From positions 26,322,474-26,386,473 of the forward strand of contig NC_058159.1 in assembly GCF_020080835.1 (NCBI RefSeq): a stretch of DNA of 64,000 bases. The letters are read 5' to 3'. Position 1 is the stretch's first letter; each line of letters starts with the position of its first letter. The stretch comes from Cotesia glomerata (lineage: Eukaryota > Arthropoda > Insecta > Hymenoptera > Braconidae). Positions 27,474 to 38,004 of this stretch are shown piece after piece. Both the position numbers and the translations under genes were made by a program. The notes under the pieces are model-generated. The model did no database searches. It had not been told where the DNA came from and was given only the letters and a program-made list of their open reading frames with translations.

Positions 27474-29088
27474 CACGGAAAGAACAATAACCAACTGCAC
27501 ATACTCGTATAGTATACTCCGTGATATCTATAGTGAAAAAAAATTTCAGACTATAGTCAATATCCTTCAAAGTATACTAAATTATTTTTGGACTGTACTC
27601 AGTGAAGTCTTCGATTTAATCGATTAATTTTTCTGGTTATATCGCGTAAAATTTCACGGGATATAACCTGAAAAATTATTTCGTGTAAATTAAATTGTAG
27701 TCGGTTGAAATTTGGATTATGCCCACGGTGACTCCACCAACTTTTTTTCTAGCGCCTGCGCACTTAGCATTATCATATCTATTATGTATTTTAAATATTA
27801 GGTTAGTCAAATATTGTTTTAAATAATTATTACATACATTAAAAACATTTAAGGAGCCTTATAGCACAATTTTTCCGATAATTTGGGGTTAAAAAATTTT
27901 TTTTTCTTTTCTTAGACTCTTCGAACTTAACCCTTCAGGACATGGGTTATGAGATTTTTTCTCATGCGCAACTTCAATCTCAAATATTTTTTAAATTTCA
28001 AATGGAAAAGCTACTTGAAATTTTTTGTATCTTCCTATAATTTAGTTTTCTAGACACACATACAATAAAAAAATTTTTTTTTGATTAAAAATAATAAAAA
28101 AATAATTTTTTTTAGAGGACATGAGATTTTTTCTCATGGCCAGAGTATTAAAAGGTGGGAGATTTTAGCTTTCGTTTCTTATTCGGCCGAGTTCGGCTCA
28201 TTTCGCAGTCCGCGTCCGCCATATTTATTTACATCATACTTAACCGCCAAAATAATAGTGTAATATTGTGCTGTGTTTACCTACATAAATATGTAAAATT
28301 TATAATTTAATATTTAATATTTTTCAAATAAATAATATTAAGAGGTTTAATAAACGTAAGTCAATATTTTTTTTTTATATGTAATCCTAACAAATACATT
28401 TTATGTGTACTATTTTTTTTTTAATCGATAATACTCTAGCAATAAATTTAAACTTAATTAATTATTAATTAATTATCAATTAAAGAATTATTAATTCATT
28501 ATTTTATAGTCTAAGAACATTAAAAATTAAAAATAAATAACGTTTTCGTAAGAAAACTGAATTATAATGTTCTATGCGCATGCGCAGAAGCCATGAGATT
28601 TTTTCTCATGGCCAGAGTAAATAAGGTGAGTCAAAACACCCATGTCCTGAAGGGTTAAAAATGTTAGGCTAAGAAAAAAATATTTTTACATATCAAAATA
28701 TATAAATAGTCACACACTCTAATAATTCACTGATTATATTTTAATTAATGTCCAATATGCTGATTGACTATAACTCACAAATTATAAACAACACTTTACG
28801 CACAGGCTCTATAAAAAAAAATTAGCGGAGTCACCGTGGGCATAATCCAAATTTCAACCGAGTATAATTTAATTTACACGAAATAATTTTTCAGATTATA
28901 TCCCGTGAAATTTTACGCGATATAACCAGAAAAATTAATCGATTAAATCGAAGACTTCACTGAGTACAGTCCCAAAATAATTTAGTATACTTTGAAGGAT
29001 ATTGACTATAGTCTGAAATTTTTTTTCACTATAGATATCACGGAGTATACTATACGAGTATGTGCAGTTGGTTATTGTTCTTTTCGTG
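27474..29088. mobile_element. 1.6-kb element with about 264-bp inverted repeats
   Basis: Arms at 27474-27737 and 28826-29088 are near-perfect reverse complements. They start CACGGAAAGAACAATAACCA and contain the CCGTGGGCATAATCC region at their inner edge. TA lies outside both ends. The interior holds a separate TTAA-flanked element and no protein frame. Arms this long and this similar imply a fairly recent insertion or gene conversion between arms. It ends 243 bp before the first cysteine-rich gene. Confidence 0.85.
27931..28654. mobile_element. 724-bp piggyBac-like element nested in the long-arm element
   Basis: TTAA flanks (27927-27930 and 28655-28658) surround ends CCCTTCAGGACATGGGTT, matching at 17 of 18 positions. 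TTAA duplication plus CCC-starting ends are typical of piggyBac-type elements. A hairpin word CATGAGATTTTTTCTCATG occurs at about 27949-27966 (partial), 28120-28138 and 28592-28610; the last two are followed by GCCAGAGTA. No transposase is encoded. Confidence 0.8.
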
Positions 29089-29331
29089 TATGATAACGAT
29101 TAATTTCTTAATGTATTTTTTCACTACAGCCAAGAAGTTTGTTCTGTTATTATGATTAAGCTGTATCTGTATATATCATTCTTAACATTGTAGTGAAGCG
29201 ACCTTTTGGATATCACAGATTTCTTAATGGGACTAAAACTTTTAATTATATTAATCACGAATTACAGATTGCCAGTACAATTTTAAAACAATTATTTCTT
29301 AAATTTAATAGAGCTACGATCGCTTGTAATA

Positions 29332-29868
29332 ATGAAATTATTTTTCGAAATGTTACTGATTATTGTCCTTAGTTTATTAATTACCAGTGGAACACAAGGA
29401 TATAAAAAAGGTCATTGTCTACCCGATGGTACTATTGTAAGTACATAAGTCAAATTTATAAAAGAATTAATGAATTTTTATATGTAATTAGAACTGCAGA
29501 TTACTCATAATTTTTTTCAGTGTTCAAAAAATAGTGAATGTTGCAACGACCTATGTATCAAAGATGTTGGAGAAAGTTTTTCTACTTGCAAATCCAAAGC
29601 AGAATTTTTTTCAGATGAACCAGTCGTAACGAAACCATTAAATGTTGACCAGTCATTTTGCTTTTCTGATGGGCATTATGTACGTAATTACATGTTCAAT
29701 GAATTAATACCATAACTTTTACAAATAATAACACACTTAACCGAATTTAATTTAGTGGTGATATTTACTATTTAGTGTCTGATAGATGATGATTGCTGTT
29801 CTCGAAAGTGTGCTCAGACACCTAAGTCTTTTTTCATCCAGGCCTATTACTGCCAATACAGAATTTGA
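29332..29868 (+). CDS. Secreted double-knottin (cys-motif) protein, gene 1
   Basis: Three exons: 29332-29436, 29521-29679 and 29776-29868, giving 118 codons. All introns have GT-AG boundaries (GTAAGT and GTACGT donors) and are phase 0. The chosen ATG is followed by a hydrophobic run (residues 3-18) ending in a small-residue stretch, as in a signal peptide. Two six-cysteine motifs follow: C29-x6-C36-x5-C42C43-x3-C47-x10-C58, and C82-x6-C89-x5-C95C96-x3-C100-x13-C114. This spacing is that of inhibitor-cystine-knot proteins, a fold used by protease inhibitors, antimicrobial peptides, channel-active venom peptides and the 'cys-motif' proteins of ichnoviruses and teratocytes. The actual role cannot be read from sequence. 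Each intron falls directly before the second cysteine of a motif. The closest relative is the gene at 34004. No canonical AATAAA was found just downstream. Confidence 0.85.
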
Positions 29869-30538
29869 CATCTCCACTAATAATACACTGACGCTTATTG
29901 AATAAGAATTCAATTGCCTTGAATTTTTTTTTTTATGTATTACACCTGAAAAATTGTACACTGAAAAAATAAGTATTAGCCCAACGTCTAATATGGCGTT
30001 TTAGCCTCACTACAATATGTATGAGCTCCATTTTTAAACGGATTTCTCAAAATTGAAAAATAAAAGGTTATTATAAAGAGAATAATACTATAACTTCTTT
30101 CGATTTACTACTATTCGCTATTAATAATGTTGCAATTAACTTTTTAAAAATCGATTGATAAAATAAATTTTTGATATAGTTATATAATTTTTAAGACTAT
30201 ATTAATCTTGCATGACAAGTTTTATGTGAAAAAAATATGTCGATGCATCTTTATACATTTATTTACAATAATATAATTTTTTTTGAATTATTCGAACTAA
30301 TTTTTTTTTAACTGAAAATATAATATAGGGTAAATATCCCCATAGATAGATGGACGGTTAAGCAAAATCTTGTGTTCAATTAAAAAAATAATATTGTTAT
30401 ATGTAGATAAGTTGGGATAAAGTGAATTATATTGATGTAAAAATATATAATTAACTAGGAAAAATAAGTAAAACTTCGTAAAACGTTGTAGCAATTAATA
30501 AAAAAGAAAAATATAAGAAAAAGACCAAAACCCCAGTA
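29869..30538. other. Gene 1 3' flank, no further gene
   Basis: AT-rich DNA with no canonical AATAAA close to the gene 1 stop codon and no coding frame. It ends at the TA that flanks the next transposon. Confidence 0.5.
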
Positions 30539-30767
30539 CACTGTAAAAAATCCGGAGTGAATTTCACTCCCATCTCACTCCCATCACTCGGAGTTCCGAA
30601 ATGAAGTAATTAATCACTCCGCGTAGGGAGTGAATCCGGAGTTTTTATTTGCGGAGTGATTTCGGAGTGATTTCGAATTTCACTCCGAAAAACATCCGTG
30701 TTCGGAGTTTTTAAAATAAATAAAATAAGGATGAATTTTCGTTCTACAAAAAAAATCTCAAAATTAA

Positions 30768-32581
30768 TCTTTATATATATATTTCTTCTGTGCGTGTGTT
30801 TGTCACTGAACTCCTCCTAAACGGCTGGACCGATTTTAATGAAATTTTTTGTGTGTCTTCCGGTGGATTCCAGAATGGTTTAGATTCATAATTCAGTCCA
30901 CGAGAAAATTTTTATTTAATAGATTTTTTATTTATAAATTGTTGTTGATCTTGACTACCCACATGCACTTTTCATATATTTTATAAATATCATATATGTA
31001 AGATATATGAAAAAATTCATGTGGGTACTCAAATGAAAGCTTTCGATGAGTATAAAATCATAATGGACTTATATTTAGTTATATTTATGAAAATGTTAAT
31101 AATTAACGAATGATAATGTATTTTGTTAACTAATGATGTTTTTCACAATATAAGCTCATTCCGATGTTACACTCATCAATACCTTTCATTTGAGTACCCA
31201 CATGCATTTTTGATATATTTTTCATATATACATATATATAATATATATAAATATATAAATATATGAAAAATTGATGTGGGTACTTAAATGAAAGGTCTTG
31301 ATGAGTGTAACATCGGGATCGATTATATCTTTAAAAGTATCACTAGTTGACAAAATACATTGTCATTTCTTAATTATTGAAGTTTTGAAAGATATAAGCT
31401 CATCCCGATGTTACACTCATCGAGTTCTTTCATTTGAGTACCCACATAACATTTTTTATATATATGTTATTTGTGAAATATATAAATATATAAAATATAT
31501 CAAAAATGCATGTGGGTACTCAAATGAAAGCTCTTGATGAGTATAAAATCAAAATGGGCTTATATTTACGAAAATGTTAATTATTGAAGAATGCCCATTG
31601 TATATTGTTAACTAATTATGTTTTTAACTATACAAGCTCATTCCTAAAATTTCTAAATTTAAGACGTGTGTAGGGGAGAAGGGGGTCAATTGAACCAAAA
31701 AAAGTTTAGTAATTTTTTACCATTCGAATTAAAACTAAATAATAACTTTTTTTTTCTTGGAATGATAGTTTATTAAGTCTACTATCATTATCAATACATA
31801 AATTAGTTAATAAACAACGTGAATTTTTAAAAATTATTAATTTATCCAAACGCGTCGAATGGTTCAATTGACCCCCGCTCGGGGGGCAATTGAACCACTG
31901 CTCGGGGTCAATTGAACCAATGACATTTATAACTCAAACCCGAACTTTTAATAAATAACATATTAATTGTTACTTTCTAATATTACTGTTGCACATTTTT
32001 AATACACATATATTATATTTAATAAATTAAAAATCGATTTAAAAATAATTTTAATTACAAATTGAGTTTATCAAATTGTTAGGTTATTTCCCTGAGTATT
32101 TTTCACGTCGAGTCAAGATGCGCGCGCATGTCCCATGCTTCTCCGTATGGTTCAATCGTCCCCGGGACTGCTGGTTCAATTGACCCCGTATAATTTTAAA
32201 ACAATTAATAGTAAATAATAAATAAATAAACCATTCTATCACTATAAACAAAGTTGAGGATTATAAAATATAAGTATATACAACTACTATAATTCAAATT
32301 TTATCAATTAATTCAAAAATTTAAATATTATTAAACAATTTGTCACCAGCCGAAAAGAAAGTTTGCATGCCTAAAAATAAGAAAATCTCAATTTTTCAAA
32401 ATTTATCGATCGCAATGATTTCAAATTTTGATCATATCCAAGTTTAACATATTAGAATCTAATTCTAAGAGCATGAAGCGTTTTTTCAATTTTTTCGATT
32501 TTTTAAGTCGAGTGGTTCAATTGCCCCGTGGTTCATTTGACCCCCTTCTCCCCTACATGACAACGTCTCTCGGGTCCGCTA

Positions 32582-32582
<1 letters not shown>
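30768..32582 (+). mobile_element. Helitron-like non-autonomous element
   Basis: It begins TCTTTATATATAT after an A. It then has CTGAACTCCTCCTAAACGGC and ends GGGTCCGCTAG followed by T. TC...CTAG inserted between A and T, with no inverted repeats, is the Helitron rule. The first half holds several alternating-orientation copies of a unit containing AAGCTCATCCCGATGTTACA and ATGTGGGTACTCAAATGAAA (about 30950-31560). The element has no helicase frame and carries a further insertion at 31673-32553. Confidence 0.65.
31673..32553. mobile_element. 881-bp TA-flanked element (GGGGAGAAGGGGGTCAA ends)
   Basis: Ends GGGGAGAAGGGGGTCAATTG and the complement of CAATTG/CATTTG-ACCCCCTTCTCCCC match at nearly all of 24 positions, with TA outside (31671-31672 and 32554-32555). 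The words CAATTGAACC and CAATTGACCCC recur inside. It is non-coding and nested in the Helitron-like element. Confidence 0.75.

Positions 32583-32656
<74 letters not shown>
32583..32656. repeat. (TA)37 dinucleotide run
   Basis: An uninterrupted run of 37 TA units starts at the base directly after the Helitron-like CTAG end. Confidence 0.95.
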
Positions 32657-32660
<4 letters not shown>

Positions 32661-33049
32661 TACATATTTTTTTTGACAATTTTTAATTATAATTAATTTA
32701 TAAAAAAAAAAAATAAAAACATTATAATAATAATTAAAATGAAATATTATTAAAAATAATAAATTAAATTTTTAATAATTAAATATAAAAAGGGTTTATA
32801 AAAATATTTTCTTTACAAAAATTTATTTATTTCTAAATTCATTTATTTTGGGAGTGAATGCGGAGTGAATTTTATTATTAATAAAAATTAACTCCTTCTC
32901 GGAGTAAATATCACTCCCGCTGGGAGTGAATAAATTAAAAATCATTTACTCTTCATTCACTCCGCGTTCACTCCGCAAATTTTTTACAGTGTAGATGGAC
33001 AGTCATTAGATGAACACTTCTTACAAGCGATATTTTCAATTTATTATTT

Positions 33050-33155
33050 ACTAGCTGTTACTCGCCCGCTCCGCTGGATGCTTTATAGAATAGCATTTTA
33101 AGATCTATATACTTGAAATTCAATTAGAGTATTGTTTTGACTTGTTCAGACTGTA
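33050..33155 (-). mobile_element. Helitron-like 3' terminus, second copy (reverse orientation)
   Basis: CTAG at 33051-33054 begins a block that matches 9495-9592 almost base for base through ACTCGCCCGCTCCGCTGG and TTAGAGTATTGTTTTGACTT. In the reverse strand this is a GC-rich hairpin before CTAG-T. The 5' end was not identified. Confidence 0.55.
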
Positions 33156-33228
33156 CGTCTGAAACTATCTAGTTCTGGTTGGCTCCAGACATTGAAACTA
33201 GCATTTTTAATGCAACTTATATGAAAAA

Positions 33229-33326
33229 TATAATGTGTGACGCGGGATGAAACACGATTTCAGACCGAGTGATGCCAACTTCATTGGTCTGAAATCGTTT
33301 TGTTTCATCCCTAGTCACACAATATA
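33229..33326. repeat. 98-bp hairpin with about 38-bp arms
   Basis: Arms 33229-33266 and 33286-33326 pair along nearly their whole length around a 19-base loop; the inner edge is CGATTTCAGACC/GGTCTGAAATCG. It could be a tiny MITE, a remnant foldback or a small-RNA hairpin. The sequence alone does not decide. Confidence 0.75.
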
Positions 33327-34003
33327 CTATTAATAAAAAAAAAAAAAAATAGTAAATCACAACCGGAAAAAATAAAATTTTTTCAAGATCAATAGGTAAA
33401 TTAATATTATAATAAAATAAATATAAAAGAAATAGTGGTTTGTCACAAAAAAAGTCAAATGTAAACAATACTCTAGCTTACATTCAAAAATAGCGACACC
33501 AAGCGTAATTTACTTAAAGCGAGATTCGTTAATAATTAACAAATCTTTATTTGAATGAAATAAATGAGTCGATTCAATTAAATAAACCGAAACGAAGTAG
33601 TATTTGATTTAAAGTAATATATATTTAAATAAAAGAAATTTGTTAACATTAAATAAATATTTTTGATTCATTTCAAATAAATCTGTGCATTTGAGTCAAA
33701 CAAACTGTTTTCTCAGTGTAAATACAAATAAATTGAAGAAAGTGAAAAATTAACGATTACTTTCTGTCAACTTGATTATATTTAGAGTCAAACTATTTCT
33801 ATTTTCTTTACGTTTAATATGTAGTCATTAATTTTTATTTAACTATTTTATTTACAAGTTTTAATGACACATTAATATTTTTATGCTCAAAATGTCGTGA
33901 GTATATATTTAAAGCAGCTTTTTAAGACACAATTTTTCAAACGATTAATTTTTTAATTTTATTTAGTCGTGATCGCCCACATCAATATCATTTTCCGTCG
34001 AAT

Positions 34004-34934
34004 ATGTTACTAACAATTTTAATTTATTTATTAATTACCAATGGAATTGAAATGCAGGGGGTTGAAAACAAAAGCTGCTTACAATTGGACAGTATTGTAA
34101 GTACTTGAGTATAACTAATAGATAATAATAAATAAAACTATAATAATTAAATATAAGAAGAAATAAGTAATTAGTTTATTCTCCTGACTTATTTTCTATT
34201 TTCGCTAATCGATTTTTTTTAGCTTTAATTGAAAATATTATTAGATCAGATCAATAGATATATCACAAAATGGATAATTATCCGACGAATTATAATTTAT
34301 TATAGTGTTCAATAAATGATGAATGCTGCGACAGTAAATGTAATCAAGCTGCTGGAAGACATTTCTCCACCTGCGAATCAAAAACAAACATTCGATTTGA
34401 TAAAATACTCCTAAATGAGCCATTAATGGCCGACCATCCAAGATACTGCTTTCCTGGTAAACATTATGTATGTAATTTATAATAAATTTAATTTATCATC
34501 TTATACATTGTCGAAAATTTTCGAAGTGAATTTTATTGAATAAATATAAAAAAATAGTTAAAATTTATTTAAAAATTGTAAACTGCGTACGAAGAGATTT
34601 GTATAATTAAAATAAATTAAACTTCAATTAATTTTCGTCATAATTTGACTTTTTTTTAGTTTATTTTCTTTTATCTTAATAAAAAAAAAAAAATTTGACT
34701 CATCAAATTTTTTTTTAGCTCAATAAAAATTTATTTTAGTTTAAAAATTTTGTACTCGGTATCCGATTTTTTTACAGTTTAGTATAATTTGAGTCTTAGC
34801 TAATAAAAACAATAATAATTTAATAATCTTTATTAATTCAGTGTCTGGGAAATGATGATTGCTGCTCTGGAAAGTGTATTCCTGTTGGTATTCCTCCAAG
34901 TTATTTACTGACGGCTCAATTTTGCTCTAGTTAA
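34004..34934 (+). CDS. Secreted double-knottin (cys-motif) protein, gene 2
   Basis: Three exons: 34004-34096, 34306-34467 and 34842-34934, giving 115 codons. Donors are GTAAGT and GTATGT, acceptors end TATAG and TTCAG, and both introns are phase 0. The ATG at 34004 starts a hydrophobic run (residues 2-13) that fits a signal peptide; a second in-frame ATG at codon 17 would remove it. Motif 1: C25-x6-C32-x5-C38C39-x3-C43-x10-C54. Motif 2: C79-x6-C86-x5-C92C93-x3-C97-x15-C113. Shared short blocks with gene 1 (an FSTC end to motif 1, a DDCCS block in motif 2) show the two are duplicates. The frame is open upstream and TTTTATTTAG at 33955-33966 looks like an acceptor, so an extra 5' non-coding exon is possible. 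AATAAA follows 28 bases after the stop. A venom, teratocyte, immune or inhibitor role is all inference. Confidence 0.87.
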
Positions 34935-34961
34935 GTGTAATAATTTATAGTTGTCAAGTAA

Positions 34962-34967
34962 AATAAA
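34962..34967 (+). terminator. Poly(A) signal of gene 2
   Basis: AATAAA lies 28 bases past the stop codon of the second cysteine-rich gene. Confidence 0.6.
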
Positions 34968-34984
34968 AATTAATGATATTATTT

Positions 34985-35112
34985 TTAACTTCCCGATAAA
35001 AAAATTGAAAATTTTCTTTTTTTTTTGTTTTTTGAAAATCGAGTTTTCATCCGATCTCGACGTTTTGAGGTCCTAAGAAGCTTCCCTGACTATTCCCGCG
35101 AGGGTGTCACTA

Positions 35113-35201
<89 letters not shown>

Positions 35202-35900
35202 GTATGTGTAAGTATGTAAACCTCTTATAACTTTTGAACGGATGAACCGATTTCATCGCAGTTGGTGCCATTCGAAAGGGTTTCGCCAAACTTAAATTTC
35301 CTGAAAATTTGAACCGATTCGGACCGATAGATTTTGAGAAATTTGGAGAAATCTAAAAAAAAATAGGAAAAAAAATTTTTTCAGAAGTGGTTTTTTTGGA
35401 ATAACTTTTAAACGGCTCTACCGATCGATTCCAAAAACTAGTCCGCTCTCAACCTTAAAAAACCACGTCGATCACCTCCAATCCGGTCAAAATCGGTTGA
35501 TTTGTTCGAGAGATACATTCGTGAACGAAAGAAAACTAAAAAAAACTTTTTTTTGGAGTTACTTCGAAATTTATAGTTTGACGAATTGAAACTTAGAAAT
35601 TCTTTATGAGGCTTAAAAAACTGCGTAGAATGCCGCCAACCGCGTAAAAATCGGTTCATTCATTCAAAAGTTATTGCGGTTTGAAAATTCAAAAAATAGT
35701 GTTCTATGAAACTTCTATCAGACTTTTGAGCTCAAGAGCCCAAAAGCACAGAAAAGGTATCGTTTTGAGCTCGGAGAGCTCAAAACAATACACAGATTGC
35801 ATTTTTGAGCTCGAAGAGCTCAAAAAAAAACGGCCATGTATTAACGGAATCAGCGGGAAGTTGCAGGGATGGCCTTAAGGGTCAACCGTTTTCCTAATTT
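34985..35900 (-). repeat. Dispersed repeat, reverse copy of the 11-kb family
   Basis: It starts with AACTTCCCG and closes with CGGGAAGTTGCAGGGATGG and GGTCAACCGTTTTCCTAATT. The reverse complement of 35230-35900 aligns with about 11137-11780. Groups of GAGCTC words at 35725-35825 mirror those at 11225-11275. It carries the TG run at 35117-35198 and has no coding potential. It starts about 50 bases after the stop codon of gene 2. Confidence 0.65.
35117..35198. repeat. (TG)41 dinucleotide run
   Basis: 82 bases of uninterrupted TG repeats sit inside the dispersed repeat. Confidence 0.95.
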
Positions 35901-36322
35901 TTATTAATCAATTTTATCTCAGATTATCATCTTCTATAATTTGTACCACTGAGTTTAACTCTTAAATTTTTAATGCTCAATTTTTATACTCAAATTTATT
36001 TTTTTTTCTTGTATTTGTCATAATTGTATTCCAAAGTAAAGTAAAGAAAAACGATCAATTCTTAATATCTAATATTTTTGAAATTTTACATTTTCATTAG
36101 TCATACGTGTACTTTTATTGTAACTCTTTTTGTATACTTTTGACATCTGGCTATACTGCCTTGGCATTGAAATTAAATAATAAATAAATAAAATAAAATA
36201 TCAAATTAATTTTAATTCAAATTTATTTCTATTTAAAAATAAATTTTCAAAAATTATACTTTATCGACAGTTGATAATTTTCTCAGAACTTTGTTTGATC
36301 GGTAATTAAAATTCATAGAAAC
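35901..36322. other. Spacer up to the hAT target site
   Basis: AT-rich DNA with no gene. Its last 8 bases, ATAGAAAC (36315-36322), are one copy of the hAT target duplication. Confidence 0.5.
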
Positions 36323-36668
36323 TAGAGATGTACACTGGTCACGTGACGAGTAATTTTACAGACTTTTTACCGTCACAAAACGGTTTTGTGACCGATAGTG
36401 TTATGACGAGACGGTCACAAATTATCGCCATCTAGTGGAATTAACTTCAATCATAAATAATAATGTATTTTAGCGGTTATGTAGAGTTTATTTTGTCCTT
36501 GTCAACTTAAAATTTATGCACGCGGCTATGTGAATCAACTAGAGAGATTAGAGTTTTATGAAATGAAATTAATATTTATTTAAATATTATAAGTAAACAA
36601 ATAATTAAAATTATTTTTTTATTAAATCTAACAACTAAGATGTTATGATAATAAAAATATTCGAAGAA

Positions 36669-38004
36669 ATAGTATATTACGACCCAAAGCCAGAAAGTTG
36701 GATTTCCTGGCGTATGGGATATGATGGCCGAGGCGTAGCCTCGGCCATCATATTACATGCGTCAGGGCAGGGGCTGCTCACTTCTGACCCCCACCATACC
36801 CAATTTTGTCATTTGCAAAGACGAAGGACTACAACTTAAGAAAATGAAATTTTCCCTATATTTATTTCTGAAATATGGCAGCACTTCTAATAATAATAAT
36901 ATTCGAAATCCACAACCGGAAAATAACAATCCGCCATTCTTGTGGCCACTATTATTGCGATTACATGTGTTGATTTTGGTTATCTCGAATTTTTTGCGAT
37001 TTGAAGCGTTATTCTTGACTTTTTTGTTTACTTTGCGTTTGTTAATATTATTGCTGTCCAATTTTTTATTTAATAATTCACATTTATTTATTTTCTTTTT
37101 TAGAAACTTTTTTCTTTTATTTATATTATATTAATTAAATATTAAATCATTATTTTTTTGTATATTGTGAAATCACATTTTTTTATTTCCTTTTGTGAAA
37201 AAAAATGTAAATAAATTCCTCATTAAGTCTACACATCATCAAATATATTACTATTATTATTATTATTATTAATTTATTATAAACAATAAAAATGTTTTAT
37301 TTTTGTAATTTATTAATCAATGACTTATCAACTTATAATAAAAGCCAAAATAATTTATTCCGTAGTTTTTTTTTCTCCTAAGTATAAATTTTGCTCATTT
37401 ATTTATTATAAAAAAAAAAAAAAAAAAAAGAAAGAAAACAATTTTGACATTACTTTAATTTTATTATTTATTTTGAAAAAAATAAAAAAAAAAAAAAATT
37501 CCACGGTAGCAAAATTCGAACGTGCGCCTGAACGTTGACAAGTCTTTCAGCGTCCCTCAGAGCTATCTCAGCTTACAACCAAATATCACATTAAGTAAAT
37601 TTTAAGCCTCGAGCGTAAGTGGGTTTGTTTATTATTATTTATTATTTGGTGTATTTACTATTCATTTATTGTTTTATTGATGATTTTTTATTTTTCAACT
37701 GACTTCTATTGATATTTTATTATTTGTTATCATAATTCCAATAATAATTTATTATTTCGTTCCAATTTCCGCGCCTAAATTCTCTCCAATCACGTTACTC
37801 AATAGAGGGCGCTCTCAATTTCCTAAAAACTGCTGACATTTTTTCTATACTAACAAAAAAAAAACTATAGATACATAGTGATTTCAATTTTGTAGTGGTA
37901 TGAATGAATCTTTGCAAAGACAAAATTCGGTCCCATCTAAAAGCATTGAGTGAGCAGCCCCTGCGTCAGGGCATCCAACATTCTGGTCATGGGTTGTATA
38001 CTAT
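36669..38004. mobile_element. Palindromic unit A inside the hAT
   Basis: It opens with ATAGTATATTACGACCCA and closes with the reverse complement form GGGTTGTATACTAT. The two edges pair further through CAGAA-GTTGGAT and GCAGGGGCTGCTCACT words. In the left arm a 35-bp palindrome at 36719-36753 has 16-bp arms around GTA, reading GGCCGAGGCGTAGCCTCGGCC at its centre, with weaker pairing extending to about 36700-36775. The tip is GCGTAGC, a one-base variant of GCGAAGC. The AT-rich middle holds no convincing protein. Confidence 0.6.
37500..37575 (-). ncRNA. tRNA-like Pol III promoter block (SINE-like remnant)
   Basis: Reading the minus strand, TAGCTCTGAGG (A-box-like, 37556-37566) is followed about 40 bases later by CGTTCGAAT (B-box-like, about 37514-37522), then a run of more than ten T residues at about 37485-37500 that would terminate Pol III. 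I could not fold a full tRNA: the T-stem has mismatches and the acceptor strands do not pair. It fits a decayed tRNA-derived sequence rather than a working tRNA. Confidence 0.3.

Larger units (their letters stand above)
30539..32991. mobile_element. TA-flanked element (CACTGTAAAAAATCCGGAGTGA ends) split by a Helitron
   Basis: The left end CACTGTAAAAAATCCGGAGT and the right end, the complement of a sequence ending TCCGCAAATTTTTTACAGTG, are flanked by TA at 30537-30538 and 32992-32993. Next to each end are runs of GGAGTGAATTTCACTCC-like palindromes. Removing the Helitron-like insertion at 30768-32582 and the TA run leaves roughly 0.6 kb of non-coding element, the usual MITE scale. Confidence 0.75.

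Noticed and set aside
30950..31560. CRISPR-like regularly spaced repeats
   Set aside because: Units alternate orientation, vary in length and lie inside a Helitron-like element of a eukaryotic genome; not a CRISPR array.
32428..32676. Open frame ending in a long Ile-Tyr repeat
   Set aside because: It reads through the nested transposon into the TA run.
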